Origin: Balanoglossus misakiensis
Taxonomy: Eukaryota > Hemichordata
DNA length: 64,000 nucleotides
Direction of reading: 5' to 3'
NCBI GenBank assembly: GCA_040954595.2
Contig: CM082592.2
Coordinates: 3,658,001-3,722,000 of the forward strand
The position numbers were made by a program, and so were the translations under genes. Numbering within the stretch: position 1 is the first letter of the stretch; every line of letters begins with the position of its first letter. Below are positions 18,816-27,718 of this stretch, one piece after another. Under the pieces are notes generated by a model that saw nothing but the letters and a program-made list of their open reading frames with translations, made no database searches and was not told where the DNA came from.

Positions 18816-18859
18816 TATAGCGATGTTACCAACTCGCAGCCCGTCATATTGCTATCGCC

Positions 18860-19777
18860 ATGGCATCGTCGGGTGGTTCTCCATACCCTAGTGAAGTTTA
18901 TAAATCAACGAGTTCCCGAGAGTTAAGTCTCAGAGAAAGTTTATTGTTCACTGACAGCAGCTGTGTGGCCCTGGCTGAATCAAATCTGTACGTGGACACT
19001 GCTGGGCGTGTCCGATGTATTTGCTGCAAATTCAAACCTCGAGACTGTTTTTCACAAGCGCGAATAGGAGCCTTGGTCTTCGAGCATTATGTGTTTAACC
19101 AATCCTGCTACAGCCATAATGAACACCGATATCCGAGAAGTGTACATGACAAAATGGAACATATTGGTTACATGTTGAAATTAGGGCGAGAGCGTGGACT
19201 AAGGTTTAAATTCATTAAACTGTTACGCCACTGCAGACAACTCAGGCCATCCTGTCCATTCCAGGAAATTGTGATTATGGCTATATACTGCATCTCAGTG
19301 CACATTGTCGGGCCTGCCGTTCGTGTAAATCACATTTCTCTTCCTGCTATGAAGAACTATGCACGTCGCCATATAGATGTTGGCAAAATGCACGGACCCT
19401 TGGTTGACTACTTACACAAGGCCTTCGTGCAAGTCGCTGGTTATGATCCTTGGACAAACCCCCACGAACTATGTAGGGAAGCATTTAAAAATCAAAGGTT
19501 TTACTTTTGTGACGGAGGCTGTGCTCGGTGCGATGTATGCAATTTCATGTTAGAACATGTCGTACCACCAGCTGATATAGATGACAATTACATTTGTAAA
19601 ATATGTTACCACAAACCCGTCACATTAGTTTCTAATTGCGGTCACCCTATTTGTGATGGTTGTTATACTAGGGTGAGGTTTTCAGACATTCCAAATCTGT
19701 GTCCGTTCTGTCGACAACCATTGCACTCCTTTATAACTATAAAATTTATGTGTTGTGTCGGTGTTTGCGGGACCTGA
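18860..19777 (+). CDS. BIR-RING (IAP-like) protein, copy 2 (305 aa)
   Basis: Paralogue of the gene at 17749. The BIR-like domain (C53, C56, H76, C83) is almost unchanged between copies, while the middle has diverged strongly and contains a small insertion near residue 105. Its RING is orthodox: C-K-I-C, C-G-H-P-I-C-x2-C, C-P-F-C. An extra pair C-x2-C just before it is kept. The last residues (MCCVGVCGT) run into sequence corresponding to the 3' flank of copy 1, so the stop has shifted downstream. Same promoter repeat as copy 1. Likely apoptosis inhibitor or ubiquitin ligase; the divergence pattern suggests different targets. Confidence 0.8.
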   Translation: MASSGGSPYPSEVYKSTSSRELSLRESLLFTDSSCVALAESNLYVDTAGRVRCICCKFKPRDCFSQARIGALVFEHYVFNQSCYSHNEHRYPRSVHDKMEHIGYMLKLGRERGLRFKFIKLLRHCRQLRPSCPFQEIVIMAIYCISVHIVGPAVRVNHISLPAMKNYARRHIDVGKMHGPLVDYLHKAFVQVAGYDPWTNPHELCREAFKNQRFYFCDGGCARCDVCNFMLEHVVPPADIDDNYICKICYHKPVTLVSNCGHPICDGCYTRVRFSDIPNLCPFCRQPLHSFITIKFMCCVGVCGT

Positions 19778-19778
19778 G

Positions 19779-19885
19779 CGAGTCGCACTGAATTTCAAGG
19801 TTGTATTCCATAATACACGATTTACTAGCAATTAAGCCTACGCAACTATTCTTTATTATGACGCTGTGATTTTGCTGAGTCTAGA
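19779..19885. repeat. Third dispersed, decayed copy of the promoter-like repeat
   Basis: GAGTCGCACTGAATTTCAAGG through TTGCTGAGTCTAG recurs with more substitutions than other copies and without the TATA segment, and closes the duplicated BIR-RING block. Confidence 0.7.
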
Positions 19886-19916
19886 AAGAACTGATGTTGA
19901 CTTTTGAGTAACTCAT

Positions 19917-20186
19917 TTAGAACAGACCGAGTAGGGCGCATTCGAAACTCGTCTTGAAAATACAATGTGAATTCATGCAGTGCTTATGTCGGTGAATAAA
20001 ATAATCGTTGGTTGTATTCACAAAGTGTGTTCGGCTGTCTTTCTTCCCTTTACCCCGATGAGTGACCACTTGAATAAATGACTGTACGAAAAAATGTATT
20101 GAGTACGAATAGTCATCGAATCCAGAGTTTTTCGGTACCAGTTCGTGTATATAATTTCCTGTCAAACGAAGGTATTCGAGACCCAT
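19917..20186 (-). pseudogene. Candidate fragment of terminase exon 1 (Walker A region)
   Basis: The minus-strand frame contains VVTHRGKGKKDS followed about 18 residues later by YFIHRHKHCMNS. This layout (basic P-loop, then a strand and H-x-x-C/S-M) resembles the Walker A and following motif of tailed-phage/herpes terminases, and the fragment lies upstream of the Walker B exon on the correct strand. However, the Thr/Ser expected after the P-loop Gly-Lys is Lys, the frame stops before enough residues to reach Walker B, no strong donor is present, and only about 45 residues precede the P-loop. If correct, the terminase is broken or split into more exons. Alternatively chance. Sequence at 20187-20378 holds no gene. 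Confidence 0.3.
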
Positions 20187-20378
20187 ACAACTGGGGGCGC
20201 TACATAATCGGGGTTTTGCCTACGGTGGTCGGGCTCCGGCCAGCGCCATCACCCTGTAATGGTCATTCCGCTCGCTTGCGTTCTGACTGTAAAGTAATGA
20301 CCAGCTTTCAACTCCTACAGTTAGTCTGAATTCATTTACTGTATACATTGCTCTTATTTATGTGTGTGGCAATAAATT

Positions 20379-22463
20379 ATGAGTGCCATGGATGAAAATG
20401 TACAGCTCGTGGTTGGGAGAAACGTGTACAGTTTCTTTACCCACAAAGTTTGCCAGTCTATTCCTTACATAGAAAGTATGATGCAGTTTGAGCGCATGCG
20501 GTCGAGTTATAACGGCGTCTTGCAACTCAGCAATTCAAACATTCCAGACACACACTGGCACTTATTTCTCGGTTTTTTAAATTTAGGTAGAATACCACCT
20601 CTTGTTCGATACACAGATGTTAATGGCGGCGCAGCTACTTTCGCCATAGAAGAACACAATCTGGCGGAAGTTGCAGTAACAGCGGACTTCTTGCTCATGA
20701 CGTCATTTACTCGGGCCCTCTCCCAGTTAATATTAGAAAGGTCCACGCTCTTTTCTGGTAATTGCGTTCAGTCTATGCACAATCTATTTATATTTTTCGA
20801 TCAGATCAGTCGAAAAATACCGCACGAAAACGACTTGATAGACACTGCGGCTGCATTGTGTGCTCAAGTCACGGCAAATTTTCGGGGCGTTTCTGTCGGA
20901 AGGTTATGGTGTTTAGACACGTTAAGGCGATTTGTATTACGCAGGAATAGATTTATGGGGACCGAGAGAGACATATACACCACCGTGTATTGTTGGTTTG
21001 AACATTACAGACGTGAATTTGAGGCGAATAGCAACCCGTTATCGTTTATCGAAATATTGTTGGCCATATGGCCCAACACTCCCATCCTCCAGTCGGAGAT
21101 ATATGACTTGGCATTTGGTATTATTATGAGATATCTTGGGCAAGAGAACGGCTTAACGAAATACATAGATAACATATCTCATGAATTGTCTGATCGGGAA
21201 CTCTTTGGTATAAACATACAACCATCCGACATTCACCATCGTATCGTGGAAGCACATGCAAAAACTATTCTTGATTCCATTAAAGCTACTTGGCGAAAAA
21301 ACTACAAGCAACCTATAGATTGTACATATTCATATTTATTGATGGATCGAGATAAACTTCAATCTTACAATATGTACACAAATAACTGGTCGGATCTGCC
21401 CAATACGGATATGTTCTACAATAGTATATTTCCACCACCATCATCAAAATGTAGGCTATATGACGTCATGGTTGTCAGTGAAAGAAATAGTGTGTTTTGT
21501 CTGTTTAGACAAGATAACTTTTTGGTTCTTATTGTGAACCATATTGGGGATAACGATAGCCTTGTTTTGGGAGAATGTGGCTGGAAAGTTGTGTTCAATA
21601 TAGCATTACAGCTAGGGGGGCTACCGTTGAATCCGCGTGGGTTTTACCAAATGTGCAACTTCGAGGAGTTTCTCATCATGAAAGATTCTACATCTCCGCA
21701 TATAACGTGTGTTCACAGAGAAGGGCCGTGGAAAACGTTCAGGGATTGCAATGTACTGTTTTCAACGACGTACATCAGTGTCAAACCTGAATGGGAAATA
21801 AGAGACAAAACAATATGTCCAGTGTATTCAGGCGAGAACCATCATAAGTTGTTTTGCGACATCTATGTTGTTGGCCCGGCATCCGAGTTATCCTTGTGCG
21901 TGTTAACGGTGGAGATCGATAAAATATGCTGCAAAACACACATAGAATACGACCTTGTTGAGCAGAGGGTGCTTTTTGGTATGAAGTTAGAACGTTCAAT
22001 AGCCACCCCCGACCTTGAAGAAGGGAATTACATGCCTTCACTGTTCTTCTTATCAGCAATAGGGCTGGTGTGTTTGGGTAGGTTGAATATATCACACGAC
22101 CGACAAGGACAGTATATGTTGATAAACATTCAGTGTTACAAGTACATCAAACACGACCAGTGTTGGGAACGCATTGATTTGTCGCATGGGTCATTCCAAA
22201 CAGATGCATCTTGGGAAAGTGTTAGTCTGGAGTATAGTACACAGTCGCACGCGCTACCTCTCAAGGGTCATCTTGACGGGCCTCACACGTTGGTATTGTA
22301 TGACGGGGACCGTCAAGAGAACCACGTAAAGCATTTATTTTCTCGAATGAACGTCGTAATAGATTTGTCAATACAAAATATAGAGGTTCGACCGCTATGT
22401 TCAGGTAGGATTACTTGTCCGTGTTCTCAGCATGGTAACCGAGACGGCAAAATATCTATGTAA
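20379..22463 (+). CDS. BTB-BACK-Kelch-like protein (694 aa)
   Basis: Residues about 5-120 fit a BTB/POZ domain: VQLVVGRNVYSFFTHKV (strand-turn-strand then H-K), a variable loop, and helices ending VTADFLLMTSFTRAL. Residues about 135-260 fit a BACK domain, with L-x2-F-V-L-R-x-N ... E-R-D-I-Y-x3-Y-C-W-F-x-H-Y. The remaining 430 residues have repeated beta-rich blocks with paired Gly and Trp that could form a divergent Kelch propeller, without clean repeats. Such proteins recruit substrates to Cullin-3 ubiquitin ligases; poxviruses carry BTB-Kelch genes to alter host ubiquitination. Intronless here although host KLHL genes often have introns. Start at 20379; ATG three codons later is also possible. 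Confidence 0.66.
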   Translation: MSAMDENVQLVVGRNVYSFFTHKVCQSIPYIESMMQFERMRSSYNGVLQLSNSNIPDTHWHLFLGFLNLGRIPPLVRYTDVNGGAATFAIEEHNLAEVAVTADFLLMTSFTRALSQLILERSTLFSGNCVQSMHNLFIFFDQISRKIPHENDLIDTAAALCAQVTANFRGVSVGRLWCLDTLRRFVLRRNRFMGTERDIYTTVYCWFEHYRREFEANSNPLSFIEILLAIWPNTPILQSEIYDLAFGIIMRYLGQENGLTKYIDNISHELSDRELFGINIQPSDIHHRIVEAHAKTILDSIKATWRKNYKQPIDCTYSYLLMDRDKLQSYNMYTNNWSDLPNTDMFYNSIFPPPSSKCRLYDVMVVSERNSVFCLFRQDNFLVLIVNHIGDNDSLVLGECGWKVVFNIALQLGGLPLNPRGFYQMCNFEEFLIMKDSTSPHITCVHREGPWKTFRDCNVLFSTTYISVKPEWEIRDKTICPVYSGENHHKLFCDIYVVGPASELSLCVLTVEIDKICCKTHIEYDLVEQRVLFGMKLERSIATPDLEEGNYMPSLFFLSAIGLVCLGRLNISHDRQGQYMLINIQCYKYIKHDQCWERIDLSHGSFQTDASWESVSLEYSTQSHALPLKGHLDGPHTLVLYDGDRQENHVKHLFSRMNVVIDLSIQNIEVRPLCSGRITCPCSQHGNRDGKISM

Positions 22464-22503
22464 CGCGGTGTAAGAAGAAAAGGTTGACTGGTTCTCCACA
22501 CTG

Positions 22504-22510
22504 TATATAA
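22504..22510 (+). promoter_or_regulatory. TATA box for the 22572 gene
   Basis: TATATAA lies 68 nt before the ATG at 22572, matching the spacing at other genes. Confidence 0.6.
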
Positions 22511-22571
22511 TACAGTGTGTTCAAGTCAGACGTTCAGTCGTTTTCTATCGCTGAACCAAGAACTGTGTACG

Positions 22572-24245
22572 ATGGCTAATATACTGAAATACTCGAGTCG
22601 ACTTGCGTTTGAGCCCATAACCCCGGAATTGTTAAACATATTCGCGGACAATGATATTAAATGTCCAAACGTCTGTTCCAGAGAGTATAACTCCAGAAGT
22701 TTATCGTATCTCATGTGTAAGACGGGATCTCAAGCGTTCCCAAATTACGATATAAGTAAATTCAAACTTATCGATTCCAAAGCTATCCTGAGTGGCGACG
22801 TGGACATCTTTTTATCTGAACTGGTTCACACGCCATTCTTTGCTAGCATTGCTATGCGTATAATAGCAGAGGTTACCGGAAGAGCCTATAACAAATACGA
22901 TCCAATGGTGAAAGACGACAGACAGTGGGTAATGAAAGCTATAGAAGAAACTGATTGCAACCAACCAAATGACATTTTCAACTTGACTGGACTACGTCTC
23001 GAAAAGAAGAAACTCAAAAAAGACAAGGCTGACACTGGTTCGAACAAGTTTTCACATTATGATGTTGTTTTCCAATTTGGTGACAGCGCAAAAGTAGTAA
23101 CACTACCAGGAGATTGTGATGATAACATTGTAGATTGTTTTGATGCGACTGACAAAATTGTGGCGCGTCCTGCCTTACAGACGACAGAATTGAAGACGGG
23201 CACACAGCTAGTCGGATATTCCAACGTTTCGTTTAAGGGTAACTTTTGTATCACAGACGAAGAATTGGATACTGTCAAAGGGCAGATGAAATCACGTGGT
23301 GGTTCCTTGATAGGTGCAAACCATCTACGACAGATTGATAGTGCCCGCTATATAATAGGGCTGTCATGTCGTTTTGGCGAATATGGAAACATGAAATTTC
23401 TGAAACTTCAGTTAGTCTATCTGATCGTTCAGTGTAGATATTTATATCTCTGCATGATTGAAGACAAAGACAACCCTCTCTATTCAGAAGTCAGACTGAG
23501 AGATGATGTTGACTTGAACACTTTCAGTTCGTTGTTTACGCAAGAACTACGGAAACTTTTTTACGGAGAAAACGACAACATAGGCCGTAAACTCAAATTG
23601 GCTGATGATATGCCCACATCAATATACAACAAACACCTTGCTTCAGTCACCATGAGATCTTTTTATGAAGTCGGTCTCGAACAAAGAAACGGGAATCTGT
23701 TGGCGAAAGAAGCTATAAACACCAGTGCCGACGTTCAAAGTCAGGTTGCAGCGTTTTCCGATGTATTACGGCGTTCTAAGAGAGAATATAAACCTCTGCA
23801 TATAGTCTACCACCCAGCTGTTGTACCAATGAACCGCGATAAAAGTAGCATAAGGGTTCCGCAGAATGTGAGGATTTACATAAGTGACTCGAAACGCGAG
23901 TCCAATGACCCGCCAGATGCCATGAATGCCGCCCTCAAAATAATCTGTTACGGCAGTAAAGAGATAAAAAAAAACGTGGTGATGTCGTCGTTGTTAGACT
24001 CTGTCCAAGTTGTGCCATGGAAAGCTGTCTTTGAGAAAGATACTTCTTTGCAACAATCTACCGAATTAGACCAATCTAGTCTTGCACTCGCTGTCCAGAA
24101 TATCGTTTGCCATTTGAATAGCAGTGAAGAAGAAGCGTGTGAAATGCTAGCCATCCCATGGGCCGATTATCTGGCGTCTAAAAACGAACAGTTGGCTATC
24201 TGTGCCGAGCCCGACGCCAAACGCATGCGAATTACAAGTAATTAG
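22572..24245 (+). CDS. Protein of unknown function (557 aa)
   Basis: The first ATG after the TATA box is at 22572 (MANILKYSS). The protein is soluble-looking, with a lysine-rich charged stretch near residues 145-157 (LEKKKLKKDK), a beta-rich middle and a C-terminal basic PDAKRMRITSN that could serve as a nuclear localisation signal. The spacing and nuclear signal would suit a DNA-replication or capsid protein, but no catalytic motif is seen. Polyadenylation signals for this and the convergent gene lie in the 197-nt gap that follows (AATAAA near 24300). Confidence 0.58.
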   Translation: MANILKYSSRLAFEPITPELLNIFADNDIKCPNVCSREYNSRSLSYLMCKTGSQAFPNYDISKFKLIDSKAILSGDVDIFLSELVHTPFFASIAMRIIAEVTGRAYNKYDPMVKDDRQWVMKAIEETDCNQPNDIFNLTGLRLEKKKLKKDKADTGSNKFSHYDVVFQFGDSAKVVTLPGDCDDNIVDCFDATDKIVARPALQTTELKTGTQLVGYSNVSFKGNFCITDEELDTVKGQMKSRGGSLIGANHLRQIDSARYIIGLSCRFGEYGNMKFLKLQLVYLIVQCRYLYLCMIEDKDNPLYSEVRLRDDVDLNTFSSLFTQELRKLFYGENDNIGRKLKLADDMPTSIYNKHLASVTMRSFYEVGLEQRNGNLLAKEAINTSADVQSQVAAFSDVLRRSKREYKPLHIVYHPAVVPMNRDKSSIRVPQNVRIYISDSKRESNDPPDAMNAALKIICYGSKEIKKNVVMSSLLDSVQVVPWKAVFEKDTSLQQSTELDQSSLALAVQNIVCHLNSSEEEACEMLAIPWADYLASKNEQLAICAEPDAKRMRITSN

Positions 24246-24442
24246 CCCGTACACAGTTGATTGACGAACATTTTTTAGTTATAATTATATGTGTTAGTTG
24301 AATAAAATATATGCTAATATTTAACGGAGATCGAACATTGACTATTCAGTTATAGTTGAAATAGAACTGAATACCCGTTTTCTTTAATTTTAACATTGCC
24401 GATCGTTAGGAATAGACTCATAGATTGCAATAAACTATCTTG

Positions 24443-25111
24443 TTACACTAAATGTTTAGTCGACCCTGGTAGATTATTATATTTCGGGTTGCTAGTCTCA
24501 TTCAAAGTCCACACTAGCATATCGGTTACAGTTGACGCAGAACAGTTCGCCATCAGATTGACATCCACGAATTTATCCACGTTTAGAACCACCCAGCAGG
24601 CACGAAGCAAAGGTTCTAGAGATGTACAGACAGCAATGTGAATTAGTTCATCCGAATTTTGGCTATGACTAGTTAAGAAATTATCCAATGAGCCATATTT
24701 CAGCCACTTGTTCGCGCTCATATTATGCCAAAGCGCAACTCTGTCCGGCAAGGCCCTCAAACACGACAGTTTATTTGTTTGAACACCGGACCACATACAA
24801 ACGCCATCGTCGCAATAGTCCAATTTTTTCCTTTTGGAAGGTACAGGTATATGCGCTGAAGTCTTTGGGACAAACACGTGCGTTTCCATCAATTGAAATA
24901 ATTCTTGGCTAGACATAGTACCGGCGAACCATCTCAGATGTACGTCTTGAGCCTGCATTGCCCAGTAGTCGTCGAATTCATCCTTTGCGGTCATATATCG
25001 GATGACGATATCATCGCTAACCTTTCCCTCATTACAATTAGATTGAAATAGTGTATCGTGCAAATAGGCGTCTCTGAGGACAATGTATTCATCGAACGAT
25101 GTCGCACTCAT
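24443..25111 (-). CDS. Protein of unknown function (222 aa)
   Basis: Acidic, helix-rich protein starting MSATSFDEY, with a basic PSKRKK patch near residues 91-96 (possible nuclear signal). A TATATAATAG box lies about 44 nt upstream near 25152-25162. It shares its strand with the kinase gene further upstream. No recognised family. Confidence 0.55.
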   Translation of the reverse strand: MSATSFDEYIVLRDAYLHDTLFQSNCNEGKVSDDIVIRYMTAKDEFDDYWAMQAQDVHLRWFAGTMSSQELFQLMETHVFVPKTSAHIPVPSKRKKLDYCDDGVCMWSGVQTNKLSCLRALPDRVALWHNMSANKWLKYGSLDNFLTSHSQNSDELIHIAVCTSLEPLLRACWVVLNVDKFVDVNLMANCSASTVTDMLVWTLNETSNPKYNNLPGSTKHLV

Positions 25112-25242
25112 GCCTTATACACGCCGAACTACATGACATAAATGAGCCCCCACTATTATATACTGCAATTTTGTTTATTTCATAATTCATTTGTAATTAT
25201 ACAGAGATGTTAGACGATGTGAAGAAACAAAAACAATTGTGA

Positions 25243-25824
25243 CTAGTAGGCATCAACCAAGCATGGATTGAGTAGCTTCCTCATAAGTTGTCCAGTGAAC
25301 TCTTCGTGGATGATCAAGCACGGAAGTCGATAGTCGTGGCAGATTTCTAGGAATGTGGACTGGAACTTCTTGTGCACATCGGCTAAGTTGTCAAGCGCTC
25401 TTATTTCATAGGGTCGACCACGGCTGACAATGTTTTTCTTACAATAATCCCAAGCCATATCTTTGAACACAATTATGAATTTATCTAGGTGTCCAAAGGC
25501 AGCCCGTATCATATCTTTCTCTGTCAGTTGTAAGTTGTATGTTTGCCTGATTCGCGAAAATGTCAAGTGTTGAATTATACTAGAGTCACAGATTCGCCCC
25601 TTCGACATTCGCCCTTCCGAGTTCCACTGCAAATCGAGGGTGTGTTGGATGAATTGTCGTTGAAAATCACCCGGGTCAATTTCACCAGCATAGAAATCGG
25701 AAATTTTGGTCGAAAAAGATTCAGTAAATTCGGGTACACACTCATATTCCAGCTCTCTGGCGACATAAAATGCATCGTGAGATTTACCGCAACCGATTGG
25801 GCCGTTAAGGAATATGGTGGCCAT
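25243..25824 (-). CDS. Deoxynucleoside kinase (193 aa)
   Basis: The N-terminus is a P-loop, GPIGCGKS (residues 8-15), followed by a strand ending in the base-acid Glu region (PEFTES). D-S-S near residues 79-81 takes the place of the DR[S/H] motif, and SRGRPYE (about residues 133-139) is the Arg-rich LID with its following Glu. Size and motif order match the dNK/TK2/dCK family, which phosphorylates deoxynucleosides with ATP in the salvage pathway; herpesvirus thymidine kinases belong to the same fold. Such an enzyme, together with the ribonucleotide reductase gene, would raise dNTP supply. A TATAAATA box lies about 38 nt upstream. Confidence 0.85.
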   Translation of the reverse strand: MATIFLNGPIGCGKSHDAFYVARELEYECVPEFTESFSTKISDFYAGEIDPGDFQRQFIQHTLDLQWNSEGRMSKGRICDSSIIQHLTFSRIRQTYNLQLTEKDMIRAAFGHLDKFIIVFKDMAWDYCKKNIVSRGRPYEIRALDNLADVHKKFQSTFLEICHDYRLPCLIIHEEFTGQLMRKLLNPCLVDAY

Positions 25825-26034
25825 CCAATGAGTTTACTACAGTTTGTGTCGGGTCTATTTATACCATTCGTTACGACTACGATGATCAGAAGCAAACGCT
25901 TCCGATAATGATTTGTTGCATGTGGATCAACTAGGGGATGTCGCATGTTGTCCGTGTTCCGGAGTGTGAGAGCAACCACTATCCAAATTTAATAAAGATT
26001 TGTTTCGCAACAGCCTCTCAGTATTACGGAGATC

Positions 26035-26943
26035 ATGACGGCTCATAGTTCTGCCAGACCCCATGATATCCCGTCCACGTGCATGTTTGATACATGTGAA
26101 AATACGCCACTCTCATACTGTTCCGTACGGTACGGTGCATTGGAAGAAGAAATTCATCTGCACTACACTAGTGGCCTGAATAACGTAGAGAATGAAAGAG
26201 CGTACGCTCTTTGGGCCATAAATACATCCTTAGAAGAGCCTAAAGCGATCAACTTTAAAAATGGATTGCATCTTGCCTGGAAAACCGTCAACTTTGTTTC
26301 TTCTCCAAAAGCCGTTGTGTTAAACACGAGCATGACAAGTCTCGCCGCTTGTGGTTATGAACCGTACAAATTGATATCATTGGTAGTAAGTCGGCGCCTA
26401 AAAACACCCTCTGTTAAGGCTTCTGTCGTTAGTGCATTCTGGGTAACGTCGGCACTCTCAAACTCTTACATTAAGTGCACCCTATTGAACCAAATGTTTA
26501 TCGACCATTATCCTAGTATGCATTATATATTTTTCACTGTTTTGGACAGTTTAGACAATTCTATCATGCGAAATAATGTATACGAATTCGCAAAAAAACT
26601 AGAGTACATATGTCATTCAGACTACAAAAAACAAGACCAGATTGTCCGCGCCATGCTCGCGCCGATAGCGTTAAAAAGCAGTGTTGAGGACACGACAATT
26701 AGACGGATACGTGTAGGTCATGGTATTTATGACCGTAAGGTCGGTGTGACCAGTGACACTATAAACATAATAGTTCCAGACCGCTGCTGGCCGTACGCAT
26801 GGCATGACTGTACTCTGATCTATTCATCAAAGATTAAAACGTACGAGAGGACTGACGAGAGAATCAGGTGGTTATCGTCCGCCTTTCTGAATGTATCGGA
26901 TCTTCCAGACACTTTATTGCGTATGTTCAAACCTCTGGTGTAA
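26035..26943 (+). CDS. Protein of unknown function (302 aa)
   Basis: Starts MTAHSSARP. Mixed alpha/beta composition without membrane segments. It precedes a 193-aa gene by six nt on the same strand, so the two are probably co-transcribed. Its location just upstream of the capsid protease and capsid genes raises the possibility of a capsid-associated product, but I see no supporting motif. Confidence 0.55.
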   Translation: MTAHSSARPHDIPSTCMFDTCENTPLSYCSVRYGALEEEIHLHYTSGLNNVENERAYALWAINTSLEEPKAINFKNGLHLAWKTVNFVSSPKAVVLNTSMTSLAACGYEPYKLISLVVSRRLKTPSVKASVVSAFWVTSALSNSYIKCTLLNQMFIDHYPSMHYIFFTVLDSLDNSIMRNNVYEFAKKLEYICHSDYKKQDQIVRAMLAPIALKSSVEDTTIRRIRVGHGIYDRKVGVTSDTINIIVPDRCWPYAWHDCTLIYSSKIKTYERTDERIRWLSSAFLNVSDLPDTLLRMFKPLV

Positions 26944-26949
26944 TCCGAA

Positions 26950-27531
26950 ATGACAATGGGAGACACGTTATACAGTAATGTGCATAGTGCCTGGGAGAAC
27001 GTTTCCACCTTGGATATAACCATGGTGTTAGAGCAAGCCCATCCACAGACAACATGTTGCATCAATTGCACTGGTCTTGGTGGGAAGGTCATATATTCCC
27101 CCGGCGGATGCACCTGTCTGATATCAAAGATGAAACTCCCTAGTAAAGACCCCTCTTTTCAAGACAAACGGGTTTTTGAACATCCTACCATACATATGAT
27201 AGTTCATTTGATGTCGTTTTTCTCAGAGAGTGTGGATTTCCAGGAGGACAAGTTCATTTTTAGGGAGATTGTACATGTTGGGCCCGACATAATTTCATTG
27301 ATCATAGGTGCCCAGGACCTCAGAGGAGTATGTAATATTAAAGAGAGAACGTTGACTGTAACCGTTATACAGAGTCCGTCTATACTACTAAAGATTGAAC
27401 CGTTAAACAAAGACCAGGAGCTGTCTTCACTGGTAACTAAATTGGCGCACCACACCTTTATTAAGAAAGGGATGAATCGACAAAGGTTGGCAAAGAGAAG
27501 ACGGGTGAAAAGGCTACGCAAGATAAACTAA
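26950..27531 (+). CDS. Protein with basic C-terminus, unknown function (193 aa)
   Basis: Begins six nt after the stop of the upstream gene. The N-terminal region has a C-C-x2-C and C-x-C (residues about 35-57) that could bind metal. The last 25 residues are strongly basic (KRRRVKRLRK), fitting nucleic acid binding or nuclear targeting. ATG at 26950 or 26956 are both possible. No family recognised. Confidence 0.55.
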   Translation: MTMGDTLYSNVHSAWENVSTLDITMVLEQAHPQTTCCINCTGLGGKVIYSPGGCTCLISKMKLPSKDPSFQDKRVFEHPTIHMIVHLMSFFSESVDFQEDKFIFREIVHVGPDIISLIIGAQDLRGVCNIKERTLTVTVIQSPSILLKIEPLNKDQELSSLVTKLAHHTFIKKGMNRQRLAKRRRVKRLRKIN

Positions 27532-27718
27532 CTCTATATACGTTTATATACTTACGACTAGCGACTATTTGGCTGACATATTCAAGCCGTAAAATTTGTA
27601 CCAAGAAGTTGACGAATCGTTCCCGACGAAAAAAAAAGCACCGACCATACAGCGCACTTGAAAAGGTTACGCACTAATGAATGTGATTGTCCAAATATAA
27701 ATCAAAGGCTATATAACA

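Noticed and set aside
20150-20330. tRNA- or SINE-like segment (GGTATTCGAGACCC)
   Set aside because: Only a loose B-box resemblance; no A box at the right distance and no cloverleaf.
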